From RGIG4608 sp045606265 (GTDB taxonomy: Bacteria; Bacillota; Clostridia; Oscillospirales; CAG-272), in NCBI GenBank assembly GCA_045606265.1, contig JAZURO010000264.1, positions 1 to 6,291 on the forward strand: a stretch of 6,291 nt of DNA. The letters are read 5' to 3'. Positions 1 through 4,976 of the stretch are shown one piece after another. Positions within the stretch are counted from its first letter, which is position 1. Every line of letters starts with the position of its first letter. A program made the position numbers and the translations under genes. The notes below the pieces were generated by a model. That model made no database searches and was not told where the DNA came from. It worked only from the letters and a program-made list of their open reading frames with translations.

Positions 1-771
1 TTTCAGAAGCTCAAAGAAAGCGTTGAGCGAATGAAAACAGAGTTGTCTATGCTCTTATTGGAGCGTGACGAACTTCAGTTTGTAATTTGTAAGAATATCG
101 AAACCGCTTATTATTTGAAACTCGGAGCGATTGAACACAAGGCTTATGAAGCTCAATGTGCCGCACTCCGATTAAAAAGAAAAATAGAGTTAATTCAAGC
201 AAGAATTAACCGTCAGGAAAAAGTTATTATTTCTCTAATAGAACAAGCACTTGATGAGGAATTTGCTGACTATCAGAAGAAACTCAATGAGCAAATAGAA
301 AAAATGAACGAAGCTCTTGAACGAAGCAAATGCAAGGTTCTGTCAGAGGAAGAAAATAAGGAACTTAAAAAGTTATATCGCAATATAGTTAAGAACTTGC
401 ATCCTGATGTGAACCCTAACGTTTCTGAAGCACAAATACGACTTTTAGATAATGCTGTATCGGCATATAAGAATGGTGATCTTGCCGCATTGAGAATAAT
501 CGAAGTAATGGTGACAGACCAAAAACTTCCTGAACAAACTCAAGATGCAATGAGTATGTTGGTTGAAGAAAACGAGCGACTTGAAAGTATGCTTGCAACG
601 ATAAGAGAACATATCTCAGAAATTAAAAGTCGTTATCCATACACGGTAAAAGATATTGTCGAAGATCCGCAGAAAGAACAAGAACGGCGTGAGGAAATTG
701 AACACATTTTGCAACAGTATGAAGAACTAATTGGAATTTACAAAGCCAAGTTAGCAGAAATGTTGAGGTGA
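1..771 (+). CDS. Coiled-coil protein with internal J-domain-like HPD motif (5'-partial)
   Basis: The reading frame is open to the first base of the window, and the first internal ATG (position 31) lacks a good Shine-Dalgarno sequence, so the true start probably lies upstream. Counting from that ATG, residues 1-100 are charged, heptad-like helix. Residues 106-158 look like helices II and III of a J domain (LKKLYRNIVKNLHPD), with the His-Pro-Asp triad at 124-126 (bases 400-408) followed by an AYKNGDLAAL helix. Residues 175-246 form a second charged coiled coil. There is no G/F-rich linker or cysteine-rich zinc finger, so this is not DnaJ itself. In J proteins the HPD loop stimulates DnaK/Hsp70 ATPase. 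A DnaK-recruiting scaffold is inferred. The stop codon sits inside the ribosome binding site of the HIRAN gene, which points to translational coupling. The protein is otherwise unrecognised. Confidence 0.8.
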   Translation, partial: FQKLKESVERMKTELSMLLLERDELQFVICKNIETAYYLKLGAIEHKAYEAQCAALRLKRKIELIQARINRQEKVIISLIEQALDEEFADYQKKLNEQIEKMNEALERSKCKVLSEEENKELKKLYRNIVKNLHPDVNPNVSEAQIRLLDNAVSAYKNGDLAALRIIEVMVTDQKLPEQTQDAMSMLVEENERLESMLATIREHISEIKSRYPYTVKDIVEDPQKEQERREEIEHILQQYEELIGIYKAKLAEMLR

Positions 772-775
772 GATT

Positions 776-1174
776 ATGAGCGACTTAGTAAAAAGTGAAA
801 ATGGTGGATTAGTAAGTCTTTTGCACGGCAAAGGCGGTGAGTTAGTAATCCCAAAACCCTTTGAAAAGGATATTTTTCTCTTTGACACTTACATAGCAGG
901 AACTACTCACATCGAAGGTATCGAAGAATTAGAACCACACCTTAACATTGAAGATAAACTTGATTTCTTCCGAGAGCCTGATAATCGTTATGATAAAGAA
1001 GCAATAATGATTAAAACATCGGGTGGAGTAAAGATCGGTTATGTTCCTAAACAAGACAATGTAATCTTTGCTCGGCTGATGGATGCAGGAAAACTCTTGT
1101 TTGGTCGCATTTCATACAAAGAGAAAAAAGGAAAATGGGTAAAAATCAAGATTAAAGTTTACTTACACGAATAA
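776..1174 (+). CDS. Stand-alone HIRAN-domain protein
   Basis: This 132-aa protein is essentially one HIRAN domain (about residues 36-128) with a short N-terminal tail. The family signature is clear: a first strand FDTYIAGTTHIEG, then REPDNRYDKEAIMI at 66-79, a GGVKIGYVPK strand-turn at 83-92, and an N..FARLMDAGK helix leading to LFGRI. HIRAN domains bind DNA ends, notably the 3' end of single-stranded DNA in eukaryotic HLTF. In bacteria they occur alone or beside helicases and nucleases. No helicase or nuclease motif is present here. GAGGTGA at 765-771 is a good ribosome binding site for the ATG and overlaps the upstream stop codon; the intergenic gap is only 4 bp. The gene sits between the J-like gene and the zinc-ribbon/transglutaminase-like gene, presumably in one operon. 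Identification as HIRAN is strong; the role in this operon is inferred. Confidence 0.88.
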   Translation: MSDLVKSENGGLVSLLHGKGGELVIPKPFEKDIFLFDTYIAGTTHIEGIEELEPHLNIEDKLDFFREPDNRYDKEAIMIKTSGGVKIGYVPKQDNVIFARLMDAGKLLFGRISYKEKKGKWVKIKIKVYLHE

Positions 1175-1192
1175 CTGAGAGGGGTAAAGGAA

Positions 1193-3766
1193 ATGGCGAA
1201 ATATTGTTCAGTATGTGGTAAAAAATTAGGTTTATTAGATGGAAAGATTCAAATATCGGATGGAATGGTGTGTACTTCTTGTTGGGCAAGTGCAGCATTA
1301 GATATGGGATTTCAAACAATGCTGACTGCTATGAAAAGAACTACAAGTCAGTTAAAAGATATGATTGAAATCGAAGTCTTGAAAAGAGAAGCCGAGAAAG
1401 CGGGATTAAAGAAGAAAGTTGCCGAAGCAGCAGCTCCAAGTGCGAATAGAGTTCCGGTAAATACTCCCCAGAGAACTGCCGAAAATGCAACCGTAGAGCC
1501 TAAACCAATAGATATTGTTATTGCAGTTGATAAGAATAACAATGTTGGTTTTTTGTGTAAAGGACAACCCGTTATTAACTTTGATGATCTCGTTCACGGT
1601 AAGGAAATGGTTATCGGTGACGGTTTCATTAAAAATGAAAGTGCTTCGGCACTTCCGGAGGTTCGCATCGCTTGTAAATTTGAGCCTGCTATTATTGATG
1701 CGGGACTAATTTACTATGAGGCAGGAACTTTCGTTGCGGGAGCTGAAGGAAGATTTGAGATTGACGATCCCCCTGTAAACTTGGAAGAATACTCAAAGAT
1801 TAAGAGAACGAGAAACGGAAAAGTATCGTTTACTCTATTCTTAGGGGAGCAAGAGATTAAGACCGTTGAGTGTACTATGCAGGTGAAGCCTGCTCCTGCT
1901 GAAGATATGCAACGACTTATGAACGCCGTGATGTACGAAGAAGAAAAGAACGCATCCGGTCCGGTTAATGTATTCCTTTACGCAAGAGATAACGGAACTT
2001 ATGAAATTGACCTTATGCGTCATCCTGAGTTGTTGTATTCTATGTATTCCAACGGCAAAGAGCAGCTTATTGATGACGTTATCATTGTGAACGAATCGGC
2101 TAAGGTGTTGAAAAAGGTTCAATTTGAAGCCAAATTTACATCTAACATCTTATCGCCCGTGAATGTATTATTGGGCGATGTACCCGCAGGTGAAAGAATT
2201 AACTTTGAAGTTGAAGATCCTGCTATCGATATTGACAAGCTCGAAATGCTCACAGAAATAGAAACTTGTACGGCTACATATAGGCTTCTCGTGAATGGAA
2301 AACCTATAGCAGAAGCAACGGGTAGAATCACTATTTGTCCGTATAACCAATGGAACGCTGCATTGATACTACTTCCTGCATATATGACACCTAATCATCC
2401 GAATATCATTTCTGTGTTGCGTAACGCTTCAAAATGGATGTTGGTTAATGGAATGAACCCATCTCTTGAGGGTTATCAAAGCGATAGCAAACGAGTTGAG
2501 GAAATGGTTGGTGCCGTTTACAATGCTGTAAAAGAAGCAAATATTATTTATTCTAATCCGCCTGCAAGTTTCTTCGGACCTCAGAGAATTAGACTGTGTG
2601 AAACCGTTTTTGAACAGAAATTCGCAACTTGTATGGATATGACCATTCTTTTTGCTTCTTGCTTGGAGTCCTTTGGTCTGCACCCCGTTCTCATCACCGC
2701 ACCCGGACATATCTTTGCGGGTGTTTGGTTGACGGCAAAAGGTAAATTGCAAGAACCTGTTTTGTCTGATGCGAAACTCATTCAAAAGTACATCGAGGAT
2801 GGTCAGCTTGTAGCAGTTGAATGTACGGCTATGAATGCGGGTAAAGATATTAGCTATGAAGAAGCAAAGGAAATAGCAAATAAGACGTTGAAAGCAATAG
2901 CCGACAATAACATTGAAGATCACGAGTGCATTGATGTTCAAATTGCAAGAGCTATCGGAGTAAGACCGTTACCTATGAGAGTTCATCGTCAGGTTTCTGC
3001 TGATAATACAATGGTTGTTGAGGACACGACCGTTCAGAATAAACCTGAAACGGTAAAAACTGAAACCACAACTACTGCTCCGAAAGAAAAGAAGAAAAAA
3101 GAGGTTAAAAAGGAAGAACCCGTTGTTTCTGCTGATAAAGTTCCCTCTGCAGAACAACCAACAGAAAGTGAAACAACGACTTCTGAAGAACCCGCTGCTA
3201 AAATAGATGTTGTGTATGTCAAAGAAGATTACAAAGCCTTTGCAGATGATTTGTCGCATATTTCAATCGACAATTTCTATGAAAAGCAGAGTAAGAGGGT
3301 TATCAAAGATGCAATAGCAGAAATAGTTGCGGTTGAAGGTCCGATTAGTCAGCCTGCTCTTATTAGAAGCCTGATAAATACAACGAGTCTTGGTCGTGCA
3401 AGCAAGCAGATTATTGAACACTTAGATAAATTGGTATCTGCTGCTGATGTTAAGATTACAAGACAAGCAGGAGTTCGCTTCTTATGGAGTCACGGAACTG
3501 AGCCAACAGAGTATTTCACATATAGATTAAGGGAGCAAAGAAACCCTGAAGATGTGTGTAAATATGAACTGAAAAACGCAGTATGTTATCTTATTCAAGA
3601 AAACGGTCCGATGACAAAAGAAGAAATCATAAAGGCTATGACCGTTATGTTTGGTTACAGTCGCTCAAGCCAAAAAATTGTTGATGGAGCTAATGCAGCA
3701 ATCAAAGCTGCAAGAGAACTCAAGGCTATTGAGCAAAACGAGAAAAAGCAATTTGTTCTAATCTAA
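1193..3766 (+). CDS. Zinc ribbon / transglutaminase-like / DUF3320-like protein, a helicase-less relative of DUF4011-DUF3320 proteins
   Basis: This 857-aa protein has, in order: a DUF4428-like zinc ribbon (C5, C8, C27, C30); a charged linker to about 100; two related beta-rich units (about 104-232 and 256-384), each with an 'NES' strand and a late F-E-(I/V)-x-D-P motif; and a helical stretch leading to a transglutaminase-like domain (about 385-590). The last has SNPPASF at 454-460, QRIR at 464-467, probable nucleophile C480 in ATCMDMTILFASCLESFGL, H506 in APGHIFAGVWL, and acidic E543 in VECTAM. A Thr/Glu/Lys-rich linker (about 600-672) leads to two winged-helix-like units (about 700-766 and 786-852), the first with EGPI and FLW, as in DUF3320. 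By remembered family patterns, these flanks match large DUF4011-helicase-Vsr-DUF3320 proteins, but no Walker or nuclease motif is present. The ribosome binding site is GAGAGGGG at 1177-1184. No signal peptide or membrane segment is seen. Biochemical role unknown. Confidence 0.85.
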   Translation: MAKYCSVCGKKLGLLDGKIQISDGMVCTSCWASAALDMGFQTMLTAMKRTTSQLKDMIEIEVLKREAEKAGLKKKVAEAAAPSANRVPVNTPQRTAENATVEPKPIDIVIAVDKNNNVGFLCKGQPVINFDDLVHGKEMVIGDGFIKNESASALPEVRIACKFEPAIIDAGLIYYEAGTFVAGAEGRFEIDDPPVNLEEYSKIKRTRNGKVSFTLFLGEQEIKTVECTMQVKPAPAEDMQRLMNAVMYEEEKNASGPVNVFLYARDNGTYEIDLMRHPELLYSMYSNGKEQLIDDVIIVNESAKVLKKVQFEAKFTSNILSPVNVLLGDVPAGERINFEVEDPAIDIDKLEMLTEIETCTATYRLLVNGKPIAEATGRITICPYNQWNAALILLPAYMTPNHPNIISVLRNASKWMLVNGMNPSLEGYQSDSKRVEEMVGAVYNAVKEANIIYSNPPASFFGPQRIRLCETVFEQKFATCMDMTILFASCLESFGLHPVLITAPGHIFAGVWLTAKGKLQEPVLSDAKLIQKYIEDGQLVAVECTAMNAGKDISYEEAKEIANKTLKAIADNNIEDHECIDVQIARAIGVRPLPMRVHRQVSADNTMVVEDTTVQNKPETVKTETTTTAPKEKKKKEVKKEEPVVSADKVPSAEQPTESETTTSEEPAAKIDVVYVKEDYKAFADDLSHISIDNFYEKQSKRVIKDAIAEIVAVEGPISQPALIRSLINTTSLGRASKQIIEHLDKLVSAADVKITRQAGVRFLWSHGTEPTEYFTYRLREQRNPEDVCKYELKNAVCYLIQENGPMTKEEIIKAMTVMFGYSRSSQKIVDGANAAIKAARELKAIEQNEKKQFVLI

Positions 3767-3779
3767 GTAACATATAAGA

Positions 3780-3812
3780 AAGACCGTCTGCTCGTTCTGA
3801 GTAGACGGTCTT
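3780..3812. terminator. Bidirectional intrinsic terminator between convergent operons
   Basis: A 14-position stem (3780-3793 with 3799-3812, core AGACCGTCT/AGACGGTCT) closes a 5-base loop. One position is G-U on the + transcript and C-A on the - transcript. It lies 13 bases after the stop of the 857-aa gene, and its right arm enters the stop codon of the metallopeptidase gene. The + side is followed by a moderately T-rich run, and the - side reads TTCTTATATGTTA, so it can serve both directions. The U tracts are broken, so efficiency is uncertain. Confidence 0.8.
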
Positions 3813-4335
3813 ATCTATTGTATTTGAGAAAGTCGTTGCGGTGTTCTTGCGGATTGAATTGATACCCTTGATAACGAAGCAGGTCGCCTTTAATTGCAAC
3901 GAGGTTTATATCTGAGCCTAATGCCTTTGCAATTTGCTGAGTATCATATCCACGCTCGGCTAATTCAATGAAGTCATCGTCAGGTAAAGCAATCTGAGAA
4001 GCAAATACGTTTGCTTCATACTCCATTCTATTGCCACGCATATCGAATATGTTAAATTCCTCGAAGCCCCCTGCTTTGGTGGCTTCATCTCTGTGCAATG
4101 AATCGTGTCCGAGTTCGTGCAAGAGAACGATCCTCTCCATTACCGGATGCAGATTGTCTTTGATAAACATAAAGCGGTTTCGCATTATAACCTTATACGC
4201 TCCACGTTGCCTATTGAATGGGCAATATAAGACTTCAATACCAAGCTCTCTTGCTATCTTGTGTGGATCACGAGTTCCGCATAGAGAAACGAGCTTATCC
4301 GCTTTAGCGATTATCTCGTTGGTGCAAACATACAT
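3811..4335 (-). CDS. ImmA/IrrE-family zinc metallopeptidase
   Basis: This 174-aa protein has the gluzincin signature: HELGH at residues 73-77 (two His ligands and the catalytic E74), followed by HRDEATKAGG and then MEYEANVFASQIALP, where E105 is the probable third zinc ligand. The N-terminal region (RDPHKIARELGIEVLY) is typical of the family. ImmA of ICEBs1 and IrrE/PprI of Deinococcus cleave XRE-type repressors after a DNA-damage or cell-signal cue; here the likely substrate is the repressor encoded immediately upstream. The start ATG is preceded by a strong ribosome binding site, AAGGGGTGAG (bases 4341-4350 on this strand), 5 bases away. The 68-bp gap to the repressor gene has no convincing promoter, so the two are probably co-transcribed. 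The C-terminal 50 residues are less conserved in my recollection. Confidence 0.93.
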   Translation of the reverse strand: MYVCTNEIIAKADKLVSLCGTRDPHKIARELGIEVLYCPFNRQRGAYKVIMRNRFMFIKDNLHPVMERIVLLHELGHDSLHRDEATKAGGFEEFNIFDMRGNRMEYEANVFASQIALPDDDFIELAERGYDTQQIAKALGSDINLVAIKGDLLRYQGYQFNPQEHRNDFLKYNR

Positions 4336-4403
4336 TGGTTCTCACCCCTTTCATACACCTATCTATTCTAATTCTATCATAGGGAATGTCCCATAAAACG
4401 GAC

Positions 4404-4814
4404 TTATTCTTCGGTGCGATATTTCTTAGGTGTGAACTTTCTGTTTTTCTCTTTTGCAATCCAATAGGCTTGCTGAATGGCTTGCATCATAACATCCATA
4501 TCTTCTTCTGCCATATCGCCGCCTGCAAACAAACCCGCAACTTCTTCGGTGAGCTGCTGTGCCTGCTTTGCTCCACGTCTGCCGAATTTAGCAGCAGCAT
4601 CGGAGATAAATTCATCGTTTTCATTATGAAGGTGGTCGGGATCGACACCAAGTATATTTGCAAGGGTGGTATATACCTCTCTGTTTTGCGGATAAGTTTT
4701 TCCGCTTTCATAATTAGAAATAGTGTTTAATCCAACTCCCGCTTTCTTTGCAAGTTCAGCCTGAGTCATCCTTGCTTCGGTACGGTACTTGCGCAGTTTT
4801 TCGCCAAATTTCAT
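4404..4814 (-). CDS. XRE-family HTH repressor
   Basis: This 136-aa regulator has an N-terminal helix-turn-helix of the Cro/CI/XRE type: LRKYRTEARMTQAELAKKAG (7-26), recognition helix about GLNTISNYESGK (28-39), and the family closing segment LANILGVDPDHL (51-62). The C-terminal half (about 70-136) is a helical domain ending in NRKFTPKKYR, a tail often seen in clostridial XRE regulators next to ImmA-type proteases, and probably carries dimerisation and cleavage determinants. A ribosome binding site, GAGAGGTG at 4823-4830 on this strand, lies 8 bases from the ATG. The gene is divergent from the Y-family polymerase, and the region between them carries four TTTGTGAA-type operators. It probably represses both itself and the polymerase, and is relieved by cleavage by the downstream metallopeptidase (inference from ICEBs1 ImmR/ImmA). 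Confidence 0.92.
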   Translation of the reverse strand: MKFGEKLRKYRTEARMTQAELAKKAGVGLNTISNYESGKTYPQNREVYTTLANILGVDPDHLHNENDEFISDAAAKFGRRGAKQAQQLTEEVAGLFAGGDMAEEDMDVMMQAIQQAYWIAKEKNRKFTPKKYRTEE

Positions 4815-4839
4815 TTTATAAGCACCTCTCTTAAAATCA

Positions 4840-4862
4840 AATTCACAAACTATTTGTGAATT
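4840..4862. promoter_or_regulatory. Operator 1: perfect palindrome in the repressor leader
   Basis: TTCACAAA-CTA-TTTGTGAA (4842-4860) is a perfect inverted repeat extended by AA/TT to 23 bp. It is the most symmetric of four related sites and lies 26 bp ahead of the repressor start codon, inside the transcribed leader from the minus-strand consensus promoter. Binding by the XRE protein is inferred from spacing, symmetry and location. Confidence 0.75.
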
Positions 4863-4876
4863 ATTTTATAAACCTC

Positions 4877-4905
4877 TTGACATTCACAAACGGCTTGTGT
4901 ATAAT
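4877..4905 (+). promoter_or_regulatory. Consensus sigma-A promoter for the Y-family polymerase
   Basis: TTGACA (4877-4882), a 17-bp spacer, and TATAAT (4900-4905): a perfect match to the vegetative consensus. The predicted start near 4912 gives a leader of about 65 bases. A promoter this strong in front of a mutagenic polymerase would need tight repression, consistent with operator 2 in its spacer and operators 3 and 4 downstream. Confidence 0.88.
4883..4901. promoter_or_regulatory. Operator 2: fills the spacer of the polymerase promoter
   Basis: TTCACAAA-CGG-CTTGTGTA has one perfect half-site and one with two mismatches to TTTGTGAA. It occupies the whole 17-bp spacer between the -35 and -10 boxes of the plus-strand promoter plus the first two bases of the -10 box. 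Occupation would block RNA polymerase directly. Confidence 0.75.
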
Positions 4906-4911
4906 TAAAGA

Positions 4912-4930
4912 CACCCAAACGGTTTGTGAA
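4912..4930. promoter_or_regulatory. Operator 3: over both predicted start sites
   Basis: CACCCAAA-CGG-TTTGTGAA has a perfect right half-site and a degenerate left half. It is centred on 4921, almost exactly between the two opposing promoters, and covers both predicted transcription starts (about 4912 on + and 4927 on -). Binding here could affect both directions. Confidence 0.65.
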
Positions 4931-4933
4931 TAC

Positions 4934-4962
4934 ATTATAAAACGGTTTGTGAGTTTTGTCAA
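4934..4962 (-). promoter_or_regulatory. Consensus sigma-A promoter for the repressor/metallopeptidase operon
   Basis: On the minus strand, TTGACA (complement of 4957-4962), a 17-bp spacer and TATAAT (complement of 4934-4939) again match the consensus perfectly. The predicted start near 4927 gives a leader of about 113 bases before the repressor ATG. The transcript would run through the plus-strand promoter. The -35 box overlaps the Shine-Dalgarno sequence of the polymerase gene (4961-4967). Confidence 0.82.
4935..4953. promoter_or_regulatory. Operator 4: within the minus-strand consensus promoter
   Basis: TTATAAAA-CGG-TTTGTGAG has one strong half-site (7 of 8) and one weak half-site (5 of 8). 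It covers five of the six -10 bases and most of the spacer of the minus-strand promoter, mirroring the position of operator 2 on the plus-strand promoter. It also lies in the 5' leader of the polymerase transcript. Confidence 0.6.
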
Positions 4963-4976
4963 GAGGTTAAAGAAAA

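Larger units (their letters stand above)
4871..4968. repeat. 12-bp perfect inverted repeat flanking the promoter/operator core
   Basis: AACCTCTTGACA at 4871-4882 and its exact reverse complement TGTCAAGAGGTT at 4957-4968 bracket a 74-bp core. Each arm carries the -35 box of one of the two opposing promoters. The right arm also supplies the ribosome binding site of the polymerase gene, and the left arm is its mirror image on the other strand. Confidence 0.85.

Noticed and set aside
31..33. ATG at 31 as the true start of the first gene.
   Set aside because: The frame is open back to base 1 (FQKLKESVER), continues the coiled-coil character, and no good ribosome binding site precedes this ATG.
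2429..2941. A 170-codon open frame on the minus strand.
   Set aside because: It lies wholly within the well-supported 857-aa gene, has no ribosome binding site or recognisable domain, and its composition (Cys/Phe/Asn-rich) is that of an antisense shadow.
4382..4392. Small palindrome GGGA-ATG-TCCC between the repressor and metallopeptidase genes.
   Set aside because: A 4-bp stem with a 3-base loop and mismatched flanks is too weak to call a terminator, operator or processing site.
4031..4396. A 121-codon plus-strand open frame opposite the metallopeptidase gene.
   Set aside because: The minus-strand frame carries HELGH and other family motifs, while this frame has none and no ribosome binding site.
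4863..4890. Alternative minus-strand promoter: TAAAAT at 4863-4868 with TTTGTG at 4885-4890.
   Set aside because: The -35 match is poor and the spacer is 16 bp; the perfect promoter at 4934-4962 explains repressor transcription better. It could still act as a weak secondary start.
4815..4976. A Gram-positive LexA box (GAAC-N4-GTTC).
   Set aside because: I looked for it because SOS control of a Y-family polymerase is common, but none of the repeats here fits; they follow TTCACAAA-N3-TTTGTGAA instead.
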